From Flavobacteriales bacterium (lineage in GTDB: Bacteria; Bacteroidota; Bacteroidia; Flavobacteriales_D; Crocinitomicaceae), in the NCBI GenBank assembly GCA_947463385.1, contig CANHSL010000016.1:1-35245 (forward strand): a stretch of DNA of 35,245 nucleotides. The letters are read 5' to 3'. The first letter of the stretch is position 1. The number at the start of each line of letters is the position of its first letter. A program made the translations under genes and the position numbers. Shown here one piece after another: positions 1 through 8,180 of the stretch. Below the pieces are notes generated by a model that saw only the letters and a program-made list of their open reading frames with translations, was not told the DNA's origin and searched no databases.

Positions 1-61
1 AAATACAAACAGCAAACTCTAATCTATTTCTTGGCTTCCGTAAAGGATGTTAAAACCCTCA
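1..61. other. window edge, no gene recognised
   Basis: This is sequence beyond the 3' end of the DCC gene. One short minus-strand frame of about 12 codons begins with ATG and stops. No frame shows recognisable protein similarity, and no clear hairpin is visible. It may be the end of a neighbouring gene outside the window. Confidence 0.3.
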
Positions 62-451
62 TCATAAGGTGCGTCCCGCCAAGCGAACATCCACTGTGCA
101 CTCCTTAAATATCCTTTTTCTCCGCTTGGCAACAAAGTTATAAACGGTATCGCGCAGCCCACGTGGGAAAAGCCATCCCAAGCGAAGAACGAACAAGTAT
201 CCCTTTAAAAAAGCCAACAGCTTCAACACCGCAGTGGATTTACTGTAAAGTTGTTTACCATCGAAAAAATATACCGTATCCTCGTCCATTTTATAGGACG
301 GGTGATTTCTAAGTAATTCGTTAGTAGATGCTGTATCCAAGGCCGCAAATAAAATCTTGGATTCTTTCTCGTGGTTTAAGATAAACGTCACCACCCGATT
401 ACACAAGGGGCAACCACCATCAAAAAATAATATGGGTTGTTTAGATGACAT
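62..451 (-). CDS. DCC-family (DUF393) thiol-disulfide oxidoreductase-like protein
   Basis: A small protein of about 129 residues. Its N-terminus has the family signature DGGCPLCN (Cys14 and Cys17), a thioredoxin-like CxxC motif, and it ends in a basic stretch. The family is named for its conserved DCC-type motif and is proposed to act in thiol-disulfide exchange; the partner is unknown. ATG codons exist at 463 and 451. I prefer 451 because the protein then begins directly before the conserved strand (MSSKQPILFFDGG), but 463 is possible. Either start lies inside the end of the upstream BtuF-like gene, so the two are probably translationally coupled. It is the last gene of a three-gene minus-strand operon. 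Confidence 0.8.
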   Translation of the reverse strand: MSSKQPILFFDGGCPLCNRVVTFILNHEKESKILFAALDTASTNELLRNHPSYKMDEDTVYFFDGKQLYSKSTAVLKLLAFLKGYLFVLRLGWLFPRGLRDTVYNFVAKRRKRIFKECTVDVRLAGRTL

Positions 452-1178
452 TTCGTACGCCATACCATGAACATTCTTCGCCTGAGATCAGCGCGACCTC
501 TGCATTTGGAAATAAGGTCTTAAAATACTCGAAATCCGTTTCTTTAAATGGATAGGGTTCTGTACTCAACAAAACCACTTCTGGATTATATGCTACATTT
601 TCACTCCATAGAGGATAACGTGCTTCTTTGACGCAGTTTTCATATCCAATGGCCGTGAGGTAAGAATCAATGTAGGTGTTTTTACCCACCAACATAATCG
701 GATCCTTCCAAATGACATACAGAGCTTTTTTTCCTTGACCTTTATGGGAATTCCGATTTAAATATGTTTTCCATTGCTCAACCCATCGCGGACCTTCCAC
801 TGCTTCACCAAGTATAGTTGCCAAATCAAGAATCATTTCATACATGTCTTCGATGGAATTCACATCGCTCATGTACACGGGGGCCAATTCCCGCAAACGG
901 GTGATGTCTTCTTCCTGATTTTCTTCTTTATTTCCAATAATTAAATCGGGACTTAGCGCCTTGATTTTATCAAAATCTGGTGTTTTAGTGCCGCCAATGC
1001 GCGTTTTGGTTTGAAACCAAATTTCAGGATAAATACAGAATTTCGTGATTCCAACGACGCGCTCTCCCATACCCAAGGCGTATAGAAACTCCGTGATGGA
1101 TGGAACCAGGGAAATGATGCGTTCAGGATTCCGAGGAATCGAAATGACGCTGCCAAGTTGATCCGTGAATTCAGGCAT
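441..1178 (-). CDS. BtuF-like helical-backbone metal/cobalamin-binding receptor
   Basis: 245 residues. The N-terminal half carries the classic periplasmic-binding-protein class III sequence PERIISLVPSITEFLYALG, followed by VVGITKFCIYPE and the segment KALSPDLIIGNKEEN, as in cobalamin and Fe-siderophore receptors (BtuF/FecB fold). There is no signal peptide or lipobox, so as written it would be cytoplasmic unless exported another way. Similar leaderless proteins annotated as cobalamin-binding or helical backbone metal receptors are common in Bacteroidota. The ATG overlaps the stop of the upstream PLP enzyme by one base (TAATG), indicating coupling. No permease or ATPase gene is adjacent. The ligand cannot be read from sequence; cobalamin is a guess from the family. 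Confidence 0.75.
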   Translation of the reverse strand: MPEFTDQLGSVISIPRNPERIISLVPSITEFLYALGMGERVVGITKFCIYPEIWFQTKTRIGGTKTPDFDKIKALSPDLIIGNKEENQEEDITRLRELAPVYMSDVNSIEDMYEMILDLATILGEAVEGPRWVEQWKTYLNRNSHKGQGKKALYVIWKDPIMLVGKNTYIDSYLTAIGYENCVKEARYPLWSENVAYNPEVVLLSTEPYPFKETDFEYFKTLFPNAEVALISGEECSWYGVRNVI

Positions 1179-2539
1179 TAGGCCATCGCTGAAATGATGT
1201 CGTATCGTGTTACTATATGAGCTTTTCCGTCAGCTAGTTCAACTAAAACAGCCGGCGTATCTTTGTTAATCAATTTGCAAAGTTCTTCCAGTGGCGTATT
1301 CTGTTTAACCACGGGAAATGGAGCCCTCATAAGGGATGAGATCGGTGCATCTCGGAGTGCGGGATCGTCGACCAACACTTGATACATGTGACTGTCTTCA
1401 ATAGAACCTACAATTTTGCCATCCTTCAGTACTGGAATTTGGGAAATCCCATAGGTACGCATTTTGGCAATGGCATGTGACACTAATTCTTCAGCATACA
1501 CCATAACCAAGGGTTTATCTTTATGTTTAGCAACTAAATCACCTGCTGTTAACAATTCTTCTTCTAAAAATCCGCGTTCACGCATCCATTCGTCATTAAA
1601 CATCTTACCCACATAGCGGCTTCCGTGGTCATGAAACAAGACCACCACCACATCGTCTTTAGTCAACTGCTCCCCCATCTGTAACAAGCCTTTGATCGCT
1701 GCACCTGCGGAATTCCCAACAAAAATCCCTTCCTCGCGTGCCAACCTTCGGGTATATACGGCCGCATCTTTATCGGTCACTTTTTCAAAATGATCGATTA
1801 CATCAAAATCTACATTGGCAGGCAAGATGTCTTCTCCGATTCCTTCGGTGATGTAGGGATAAATCTCATTTTCATCAAAAATCCCTGTTTCTTTATACTT
1901 CTTGAACACTGAACCGTAGGTATCGATTCCCCAAATCTTAATGTTCGGATTTTTTTCTTTCAGATATTTACCTACCCCTGAAATGGTTCCTCCAGTTCCT
2001 ACTCCAACAACAAAATGTGTAATTTTTCCATCGGTTTGCTCCCAAATCTCTGGTCCCGTTTGTTCGTAATGTGCCGTACGATTCGATAAATTATCGTATT
2101 GATTTACATACCAAGAATTCGGAATTTCGGTAGCTAGGCGTCTTGAAACGGAATAATACGAACGTGGATCGGTAGGTTCTACGGCTGTTGGACACACCAC
2201 CACTTCTGCTCCAACTGCGCGAAGGATGTCCATCTTCTCCTTCGACTGCTTATCGTTGAGTACACAAATCAATTTGTAGCCTTTGATGATACAGGCCAAT
2301 GCAAGGCCCATGCCCGTATTTCCTGAAGTACCTTCAATGACTGTACCTCCCGGTTTTAAAATCCCAGCTTTTTCAGCATCTTCTATCATTTTCACGGCCA
2401 TTCGGTCCTTCACAGAGTTCCCCGGATTCGTGGTTTCCACTTTCGCTAATACTAAGGCAGGAATATCCTTTGTTAGTTTATTGATTTTAATGAGTGGGGT
2501 GTTCCCGATAGTCTCAAGTACATTATTGAAAATTCGCAT
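1178..2539 (-). CDS. PLP-dependent cystathionine beta-synthase / cysteine synthase with C-terminal CBS domains
   Basis: 453 residues from the ATG at 2539. Residues 1 to about 320 form a fold-type II PLP enzyme: IGNTPLIKI near residue 11, the Schiff-base lysine in NSVKDR (Lys44), the phosphate-binding loop GTSGNTG at 70-76, and GVGTGGTISG. A linker leads to a CBS-domain pair from about residue 336 to the end, the architecture of eukaryotic-type cystathionine beta-synthase, where the pair is regulatory. The likely reaction is beta-replacement on serine or O-acetylserine giving cystathionine or cysteine; sequence alone does not separate these. A longer frame reaches 2575, but the start at 2539 fits the family N-terminus and lies just downstream of a TAATTTTG promoter element. 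First gene of the operon. Confidence 0.88.
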   Translation of the reverse strand: MRIFNNVLETIGNTPLIKINKLTKDIPALVLAKVETTNPGNSVKDRMAVKMIEDAEKAGILKPGGTVIEGTSGNTGMGLALACIIKGYKLICVLNDKQSKEKMDILRAVGAEVVVCPTAVEPTDPRSYYSVSRRLATEIPNSWYVNQYDNLSNRTAHYEQTGPEIWEQTDGKITHFVVGVGTGGTISGVGKYLKEKNPNIKIWGIDTYGSVFKKYKETGIFDENEIYPYITEGIGEDILPANVDFDVIDHFEKVTDKDAAVYTRRLAREEGIFVGNSAGAAIKGLLQMGEQLTKDDVVVVLFHDHGSRYVGKMFNDEWMRERGFLEEELLTAGDLVAKHKDKPLVMVYAEELVSHAIAKMRTYGISQIPVLKDGKIVGSIEDSHMYQVLVDDPALRDAPISSLMRAPFPVVKQNTPLEELCKLINKDTPAVLVELADGKAHIVTRYDIISAMA

Positions 2540-2553
2540 GCAAGAAGTTTTGA

Positions 2554-2561
2554 CAAAATTA
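2554..2561 (-). promoter_or_regulatory. -7 promoter element TAATTTTG for the CBS operon
   Basis: A perfect match to the Bacteroidota -7 consensus TAnnTTTG on the minus strand, ending 14 bases before the ATG at 2539. No convincing -33 TTG box lies at the usual distance. It supports the shorter start. Confidence 0.5.
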
Positions 2562-2608
2562 GCAATAAAAGGCACGCATCGCGTGGATAAAAACCCATGA
2601 TTTTACCT

Positions 2609-2616
2609 TACTTTTG
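2609..2616 (+). promoter_or_regulatory. -7 promoter element TACTTTTG directly before mtaB
   Basis: A perfect TAnnTTTG match, only three bases before the mtaB ATG at 2620. Transcription would begin at or next to the start codon, implying a leaderless or nearly leaderless mRNA. It forms a divergent pair with the element at 2554-2561. Confidence 0.55.
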
Positions 2617-2619
2617 CAC

Positions 2620-3927
2620 ATGCAATTTCAACGAAAGGTTTCGTTTTATACGCTCGGTTGTAAACTTAATTTCTCCGAATCCTCTACCCTTGCCCGTAGT
2701 TTCGAGGAAGCAGGCTATGCCCGAGTTGCTTTTGATGAAGAGCCCGATGTATTCGTTATCAACACCTGTTCTGTTACAGAAAATGCAGACAAAAAATGCA
2801 AGCAATTGGTGCGCAAAGCCAAAGAAATCAATCCAAATGGCTATGTAGCTATCGTGGGTTGTTTTGCCCAATTAAAGCCAGAAGCGATTGCAAACATTCC
2901 AGGCGTAAATATGGTGCTCGGTGCCAACGAGAAATTCAAATTATTGGAAGAGGTTGAAGCGAATTACAGCAATGCCGAACAAGTGATTAAACACGAGTCC
3001 ATTAAACATGCCTTGACTTTCAACCCCTCATTCAGTGCCGGCGACCGCACCCGTAGTTTCTTGAAAATTCAAGACGGATGTGATTACTTCTGTACCTTTT
3101 GTACGATCCCTTTGGCCCGTGGGAAAAGTAGAAATGCAACGATAGCAGAAACCGTATTAGAAGCTCGTAAATTAGTGGATAGTCCAGTACGTGAAGTTGT
3201 ACTAACGGGAGTAAACATTGGGGATTTTGGTCAAGGAGGAGACGAAACATTTTTCCAACTGATTCAAGAATTAGACACCCTAGAAGGGATCGATCGGTTT
3301 AGAATTTCTTCCATTGAGCCGAACTTACTGAGCAATGAAATCATCGATTTTTGTTTAGGTCGAAGTACGCGATTTATGCCCCACTTTCACATTCCACTTC
3401 AATCTGGAAGCGACCGCATATTGAAATTGATGCGAAGAAAATACGAAAGATCTGTCTTTCAAGACCGCGTAGAACAGATTAAACGCTTGAATCCAACATG
3501 TTGTATCGGTGTGGATGTTATTGTTGGTTTTCCGGGAGAAACGTATGAAGATTTTCAGGAGACTGTTGACTTTTTACATTCCCTTGACATCTCCTACCTG
3601 CATGTTTTCACCTATTCTGAACGCGCCAATACTACGGCTGTGAAACTTGGAGAAGCTGTTCCGATGCACATTCGAAAAGAACGAAGCAAACAACTGCATT
3701 TACTCAGTGACCGAAAGAAAAAACAATTCTATCACAGCCAATTAGGCCTGCAGAAAAGCGTATTATTCGAGCATGAAGAAGATGAAGGTAAAATGTATGG
3801 ATTCACTGAGAATTATGTTAAAGTCGAGGCTACATATAATCCATCGCTTGTAAATCAATTGGTAAACGTTCACCTAGAACAGCTAACCTTAGATCAAACC
3901 GTAAAAATAACGATTGAAAATCCGTGA
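2620..3927 (+). CDS. mtaB: tRNA threonylcarbamoyladenosine methylthiotransferase MtaB
   Basis: 435 residues. A radical-SAM methylthiotransferase that adds the 2-methylthio group to t6A37 of ANN-decoding tRNAs. The N-terminal UPF0004 domain has its three cluster cysteines at Cys14 (YTLGCKLN), Cys50 (NTCSVT) and Cys81 (VGCFAQ). The radical-SAM CxxxCxxC motif is at Cys154, Cys158 and Cys161 (GCDYFCTFC), and a TRAM-like domain closes the C-terminus. YTLGCKLN distinguishes MtaB from MiaB and RimO. I chose ATG 2620 rather than the in-frame TTG at 2614 because 2614 lies within the -7 promoter element and ATG gives the usual MtaB N-terminus. The next gene starts three bases after the stop. Confidence 0.93.
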   Translation: MQFQRKVSFYTLGCKLNFSESSTLARSFEEAGYARVAFDEEPDVFVINTCSVTENADKKCKQLVRKAKEINPNGYVAIVGCFAQLKPEAIANIPGVNMVLGANEKFKLLEEVEANYSNAEQVIKHESIKHALTFNPSFSAGDRTRSFLKIQDGCDYFCTFCTIPLARGKSRNATIAETVLEARKLVDSPVREVVLTGVNIGDFGQGGDETFFQLIQELDTLEGIDRFRISSIEPNLLSNEIIDFCLGRSTRFMPHFHIPLQSGSDRILKLMRRKYERSVFQDRVEQIKRLNPTCCIGVDVIVGFPGETYEDFQETVDFLHSLDISYLHVFTYSERANTTAVKLGEAVPMHIRKERSKQLHLLSDRKKKQFYHSQLGLQKSVLFEHEEDEGKMYGFTENYVKVEATYNPSLVNQLVNVHLEQLTLDQTVKITIENP

Positions 3928-3930
3928 GTT

Positions 3931-4362
3931 ATGAATAAAGTTTATATTACTCGTAGAGAAACCTTTAATGCTGCACATAAATTGTGGCAGCCAACGTGGA
4001 GCGACGAAAAGAACAACGAAGTATTCGGACGTTGTGCAAATAAGAATTGGCATGGCCATAATTTTGTATTGTTTGTTACGGTGTGTGGGGATCCAGACCC
4101 TGAGACCGGATTTGTAATGAACTTAAAAGATTTGAGCACCATTATAAAACATGAGGTGACCGAAAAATTAGACCATAAGAACCTAAACTTGGACGTGCCA
4201 TTTCTGGAAGGAATCATGGCTTCCACGGAGCATATCGTGATTGCAATATGGAAAATCCTTGAACCGAAAATCGCCGAATACGGCGCAGAACTTTCGAAAT
4301 TAAAATTGGTGGAAACTGAAAACAATTTTGTAGAGTATTTCGGAGGCAAGCAACCCTTTTAA
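3931..4362 (+). CDS. 6-pyruvoyl-tetrahydropterin synthase family enzyme (PTPS/QueD family)
   Basis: 143 residues of the COG0720 family. Zinc ligands are His16 (FNAAHKL), His41 and His43 (HGH). The catalytic cysteine is Cys35, and the Asp-His pair is Asp81-His82 (KLDHKNLN). The spacing is CxxxxxHGH, as in animal 6-pyruvoyl-tetrahydropterin synthase, not the CxxxHGH of queuosine-type QueD. The likely substrate is 7,8-dihydroneopterin triphosphate, the product of GTP cyclohydrolase I, which is encoded next. This suggests a tetrahydrobiopterin-like pterin rather than queuosine, although some family members are promiscuous. It starts three bases after mtaB stops and is probably cotranscribed. Confidence 0.88.
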   Translation: MNKVYITRRETFNAAHKLWQPTWSDEKNNEVFGRCANKNWHGHNFVLFVTVCGDPDPETGFVMNLKDLSTIIKHEVTEKLDHKNLNLDVPFLEGIMASTEHIVIAIWKILEPKIAEYGAELSKLKLVETENNFVEYFGGKQPF

Positions 4363-4385
4363 CATTTAAAAAAGAACATAAAATT

Positions 4386-4952
4386 TTGAAACAAGAAGAA
4401 TTAGAGCAACATTTTAGAGCGATCATTGAAGGCTTAGGAGAAGACGTAAGCAGAGAAGGATTGCTCAAAACACCTGAACGTGTGGCCAAATCTATGCAGT
4501 TTTTAACGCATGGATACGACATAAATCCCGACACCATTATTGAGGAGGCAATTTTTCATGAAGCGTATTCTGAAATGGTCTTGGTTAAAGACATCGACGT
4601 ATATTCTTTGTGTGAGCATCACATGTTGCCCTTTTTCGGCAAAGCACACATCGCATATATACCGGACGGTAAAATTGTGGGTTTAAGTAAACTTCCACGG
4701 GTAGTAGATGCTTATGCCAGAAGGTTGCAAGTGCAAGAGCGATTGACGATTGAAATCAGAGATTGTATTCAGCGTACGCTTGCACCCAAAGGAGTGGCTG
4801 TTGTTATTGAATGTGCACACATGTGTATGCAGATGCGCGGTGTAGAAAAACAAAATTCAGCGACCACTACCAGTGCATTCACAGGAATTTTCTTGTCGAA
4901 TGAAGCAACTCGAAAAGAATTTATACATTTGATACAAAGTAAACTCCATTAA
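4386..4952 (+). CDS. folE: GTP cyclohydrolase I
   Basis: 188 residues. Converts GTP to 7,8-dihydroneopterin triphosphate, the first step to folate and biopterin-type cofactors. Family landmarks are [20 protein letters not shown] near the N-terminus, the zinc and substrate segment [42 protein letters not shown], and [11 protein letters not shown] with the third zinc ligand. The start is TTG: the next ATG in frame falls within the conserved region after TPERVAKS, which would delete essential sequence. It lies 23 bases after the PTPS gene, giving a pterin pair, and the following membrane-protein gene starts two bases after its stop. Confidence 0.95.
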   Translation: MKQEELEQHFRAIIEGLGEDVSREGLLKTPERVAKSMQFLTHGYDINPDTIIEEAIFHEAYSEMVLVKDIDVYSLCEHHMLPFFGKAHIAYIPDGKIVGLSKLPRVVDAYARRLQVQERLTIEIRDCIQRTLAPKGVAVVIECAHMCMQMRGVEKQNSATTTSAFTGIFLSNEATRKEFIHLIQSKLH

Positions 4953-4954
4953 AA

Positions 4955-5662
4955 ATGACTGATTATTCAAACAATACCTACGAAGCGAGTATTGCAAGTA
5001 ACTTTATTCGCTCGGTCTACAGCTACATGTTTATTGCGATGGCGGTATCCGGTGTTATCGCCTATGCGGTAGGAACTAATAAATTACTTTTTGACCAATT
5101 GTTTAAAACCAGTGATGGCGGAACTTCCATGTTATTTTACGTTATGTTGTTCGCTCCTTTGGTTATTTCAATGGTAATTCAATGGGGTTTTCAACGCTTA
5201 TCAATGTCGATTCTATTGGCGCTCTTTGTAGCCTACTCGGCGAGTATGGGAAGTACTTTAAGTGTGATTTTCATGGCCTACTCTACCCAAGCGATTGCCT
5301 TCACGTTCTTTGTAACAGCGGGTGCTTTTGCGGGAATGGCTGTATTGGGCTATACTACAAAAACCGATCTTACAAAATTCGGAAGTCTTCTGTATATGGT
5401 TTTAATCGGGATGATTCTCGCCAGTGTGCTCAACATATTCATCGGCAGTGGAATGATGGATTGGGTGATTACTATAGTTGGAGTTTTCGTATTTACCGGG
5501 TTGATAGCGTATCAAATGCAGCAATTAAAAATGGTGGCACAATCTCCGGAATTTTCTGCAGAAACTAGAAACAAGTTGGCCTTAATTGGTGGAATGCAAT
5601 TGTATATCCTATTTGTGAATTTATTTTTGACTTTGTTGCGCTTATTGGGCAACCGAGATTAA
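4955..5662 (+). CDS. Bax inhibitor-1 / YccA family membrane protein
   Basis: 235 residues, very hydrophobic, with about seven predicted membrane segments separated by short loops. The overall pattern (FIRSVYSYMFIAMAVSGVIA at the N-terminus, YSTQAIAFTFFVTAGAFAGM in the middle, and a charged C-terminal end after the last helix) matches the BI-1 family (UPF0005), whose members act in calcium leak or stress tolerance. The bacterial function is poorly defined. It starts two bases after the folE stop, so it is likely the last large gene of the mtaB transcript. Confidence 0.85.
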   Translation: MTDYSNNTYEASIASNFIRSVYSYMFIAMAVSGVIAYAVGTNKLLFDQLFKTSDGGTSMLFYVMLFAPLVISMVIQWGFQRLSMSILLALFVAYSASMGSTLSVIFMAYSTQAIAFTFFVTAGAFAGMAVLGYTTKTDLTKFGSLLYMVLIGMILASVLNIFIGSGMMDWVITIVGVFVFTGLIAYQMQQLKMVAQSPEFSAETRNKLALIGGMQLYILFVNLFLTLLRLLGNRD

Positions 5663-5672
5663 AATTTATGTT

Positions 5673-5680
5673 TACCTTTG
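5673..5680 (+). promoter_or_regulatory. -7 promoter element TACCTTTG for a small protein
   Basis: A perfect TAnnTTTG match in the gap after the BI-1 gene. It would start a transcript around 5685, about ten bases before the ATG of the 32-codon reading frame at 5696, and could also serve the GH3 gene. No clear -33 box. Confidence 0.45.
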
Positions 5681-5695
5681 GAAAAACTTTAACAT

Positions 5696-5794
5696 ATGTC
5701 AGGTAGATTTTTTGAAGAAAGTACAGCAGCGGTTGCAACCATTTACACCATTTTTTTACTTGTGGTTATTGGATCAATCTTGATCTTCGGTTAA
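5696..5794 (+). CDS. 32-residue single-span membrane protein (unrecognised)
   Basis: A short frame beginning ATG TCA GGT and ending TAA at 5792-5794. It encodes a short N-terminal part with two acidic residues (MSGRFFEEST), then an uninterrupted hydrophobic stretch from about residue 11 to 31 that would make one membrane helix, ending in Gly32. It fills the space between the BI-1 and GH3 genes, has its own promoter-like element 15 bases upstream, and stops 18 bases before the GH3 start. I do not recognise the family. By size it resembles small subunits such as CydX or CcoQ-type peptides, but no partner oxidase is nearby. Conservation would be the test. Confidence 0.5.
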   Translation: MSGRFFEESTAAVATIYTIFLLVVIGSILIFG

Positions 5795-5812
5795 TTATCA
5801 TTTGGGCTTGCC

Positions 5813-7324
5813 ATGTTGGTTGACGCCCTCTTCTCCACCTATATTCGTTACCGCCTAAAGCGAATCGAACTATATCGCGATTTCCCTATTGAATCACAAG
5901 TAAAGGTCCTTAAAGCACTTGTGGATGCCGGACAACACACCAACTTTGGGAAAATCCATGGCTTTGAACACATTGAATCTATTGCTGATTTCCAACAACA
6001 GGTTCCCTTACAAGATTACGCTACCCTAGAACCATTTATACAACAAGCGATTCATGGAGCTAAAGATGTACTTTGGCCAGGATACACCAAATGGTTTGCT
6101 AAAAGTTCGGGTACCACGGGAACACGGATTAAAACGCTTCCTGTAACGAAAGATAGCCTAGAACATACGCACTACGCAGGCGGAAAAGACCTCTTAGCTT
6201 GCTATCATCACAATGTACCGAACCGCAAACTTTACTCTAAAAAACATCTAATTCTGGGCGGAAGCAACAGCCTTCAAAACATTGATCAGCACGCCATTGT
6301 TGCCGACCTTTCTGCGATTATCATTGATAACTTACCCATATGGACTGAATTCCGCAGGGTTCCTGAAAAACAAATTGTATTGCACGCCGATTGGGAAGAA
6401 AAACTCATGCTCATGGCAGAAGCCAGTATGAATGAAGATGTTGCAATCATTGCAGGTGTGCCGAGCTGGATTAGCACCTTTGGTAAAATTGTATTGAAGC
6501 ATTCTGGAAAGAAAAACCTCAGTGAAGTTTGGCCAAATCTAGAACTCTACATTCACGGAGGAATGAGCCTTGCACCATACCAGAAACAACTGGACCACCT
6601 AATTGGAAGCCCTTCCATGAATTACGTTGAATCCTATAACGCATCTGAAGGATATTTTGGTTTACAAGATGACTTAAGTACCGATGGCTTGCTGTTGCTC
6701 ACGGATGCTCAAGTGTACTATGAATTCATCCCGATGGAATCCTACAAGGGGCTGGAATCAAGCGATGTATTAACCCTTGACCAAGTTTCATTAGATGTGG
6801 AATACGCATTGGTAATCTCAACGAGTGCGGGACTTTGGCGCTATATCATTGGGGACACCATCACCTTTACCTCGCTTTTACCATATCGATTCAAAGTAAC
6901 CGGAAGGACGGCGCATTACATCAATGCGTTCGGTGAAAAAGCGGTGGTGATGCACGTAGAACAAGCCATTAGTCAGTGGTCGGCCATGCAAAAAATTGAA
7001 ATCAGCAATTATACTGTGGCACCCTATTTTGATTTCGAACAAGGGATTGGTGGTCACGAATGGGCCATCGAAATCCCTGCGGAAATGGAACTTAGTACCG
7101 ATGCGGTTTTGCAATTAGATGCCTGCATGTGTAAAGTAAATTCAGATTACGATACCAAACGTGCAAATAACCTGAACATGCTTCCGCTGAAAATAACCAT
7201 GCTAGAACCTGGCACATTCTTCGCGTGGATGAAAAAAAATGGTAAATTCGGTGGACAACACAAAATTCCACGGGTAATGAATTCCCGTACCTACCTTGAT
7301 GAACTTATTCAATTTGAAAAATAA
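5813..7324 (+). CDS. GH3 family acyl-acid-amido synthetase-like protein
   Basis: 503 residues, full length for the GH3 superfamily (named from plant auxin-responsive GH3). The nucleotide-binding signature KSSGTTGTRIK is near residue 100, a second adenylate motif ESYNASEGYFGLQ lies mid-protein, and RYIIGDTITFTS with FKVTGRTAHYINAFGEK precedes the C-terminal lid. These are features of ANL-fold enzymes that adenylate a carboxylic acid and join it to an amine or amino acid. The bacterial substrate is unknown. Its stop lies 26 bases inside the next gene, suggesting coupling. Confidence 0.88.
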   Translation: MLVDALFSTYIRYRLKRIELYRDFPIESQVKVLKALVDAGQHTNFGKIHGFEHIESIADFQQQVPLQDYATLEPFIQQAIHGAKDVLWPGYTKWFAKSSGTTGTRIKTLPVTKDSLEHTHYAGGKDLLACYHHNVPNRKLYSKKHLILGGSNSLQNIDQHAIVADLSAIIIDNLPIWTEFRRVPEKQIVLHADWEEKLMLMAEASMNEDVAIIAGVPSWISTFGKIVLKHSGKKNLSEVWPNLELYIHGGMSLAPYQKQLDHLIGSPSMNYVESYNASEGYFGLQDDLSTDGLLLLTDAQVYYEFIPMESYKGLESSDVLTLDQVSLDVEYALVISTSAGLWRYIIGDTITFTSLLPYRFKVTGRTAHYINAFGEKAVVMHVEQAISQWSAMQKIEISNYTVAPYFDFEQGIGGHEWAIEIPAEMELSTDAVLQLDACMCKVNSDYDTKRANNLNMLPLKITMLEPGTFFAWMKKNGKFGGQHKIPRVMNSRTYLDELIQFEK

Positions 7325-8126
7325 GATAACATGTCTATTCGTCTTACTAGGCTCGTTCTTGGCATTCAGTCAAGAAACATTGATGCAAATTGAGGCGGAA
7401 CGTACCATTGAAATACCTGAAGGGAGCACCGCCGTATTTATTGACGGACAGCTCAATGTGTATTTTGTAAATAAAGACGAAATCAGCAAGCAGAGCAGCT
7501 ATTCAACGCCAATAAAACAGAGCTTAAAACAATGGCAAACCGTCGATGACATAGAGACCATTAGCACATTAAAAGTTTCGGTTTTCTCGAAAAGTCAACA
7601 ACAAATTTGTTTTTTGGATAACACCTTAAGTGCGAATGGGAATTGCATCAATTTAGATGACCTTGGTCTATTTAATGTAGGTGCCATAGCTACGAGCAAA
7701 CGACCTGATATGCTGTGGCTGTATGATGAATTAAATAGCAGTTTGATACTCTTTAATTTCATAAGCAAAAAGGAAATTCAAAAAGTGGATAACCTTCAAG
7801 GGATATTAGGAATATCGGGAGAAATCACATTAAATGAAAATGAATCAGGCCTATGGATTAGTTCATCCGATGGGAAAATTTGTCTAATGGATGACTTTAT
7901 GAATGTTGTTCGCTGTGTTTCGGAAACGAATCAAGCAATGATCCCATTTGCCGATGGATTTTTCTTTGTCAATGAAAACAGATTGTATTACCGTGATTTA
8001 TTCGAAGGTGTGAATGAAGTTCACAAAATATCCACAACGGAAAACATTCGTGAACTCTATATATCTGGTAATCAATTGATTGTGAGAACATCAAGCAAGC
8101 TAAATGTGTTTATAATTCAGCCTTAA
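7299..8126 (+). CDS. secreted protein of unknown function, possible beta-propeller
   Basis: 275 residues. The ATG at 7299 overlaps the end of the GH3 gene. An N-terminal Sec signal peptide is visible (basic LKNK, hydrophobic LFVLLGSFLAFS, cleavage before QET). The mature part is rich in beta-type segments and asparagine, with repeated strand-turn units such as LWISSSDGKICLMDD and LWLYDELNSSLILFN. This resembles a propeller-like fold, but no family signature is clear. A periplasmic or surface protein whose role may relate to the GH3 neighbour by position only. Confidence 0.65.
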   Translation: MNLFNLKNKITCLFVLLGSFLAFSQETLMQIEAERTIEIPEGSTAVFIDGQLNVYFVNKDEISKQSSYSTPIKQSLKQWQTVDDIETISTLKVSVFSKSQQQICFLDNTLSANGNCINLDDLGLFNVGAIATSKRPDMLWLYDELNSSLILFNFISKKEIQKVDNLQGILGISGEITLNENESGLWISSSDGKICLMDDFMNVVRCVSETNQAMIPFADGFFFVNENRLYYRDLFEGVNEVHKISTTENIRELYISGNQLIVRTSSKLNVFIIQP

Positions 8127-8180
8127 GTAACACAAAATTTCAATCCGAATTTTGTAATTTAGTGCCTTAAAATCAAATCA

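Noticed and set aside
1-61. A 12-codon minus-strand frame
   Set aside because: Very short, no promoter, no recognisable feature, and at the window edge.
2540-2619. Riboswitch (SAM or cobalamin) upstream of the CBS operon
   Set aside because: The space to the divergent mtaB is only 80 bases, with promoter elements close to both starts, so there is no room for a folded leader.
2597-2871. Short frames on both strands over the mtaB start
   Set aside because: They overlap the well-supported mtaB coding region and show no recognisable protein features; they are shadow frames.
3942-4349. A 135-codon minus-strand frame opposite the PTPS gene
   Set aside because: It mirrors the PTPS coding sequence, which has all catalytic residues; the antisense translation has no family features.
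8155-8162. Promoter element TAATTTAG upstream of the deoxynucleoside kinase
   Set aside because: It mismatches the conserved TTTG part and has no -33 partner; too weak to list as a feature.
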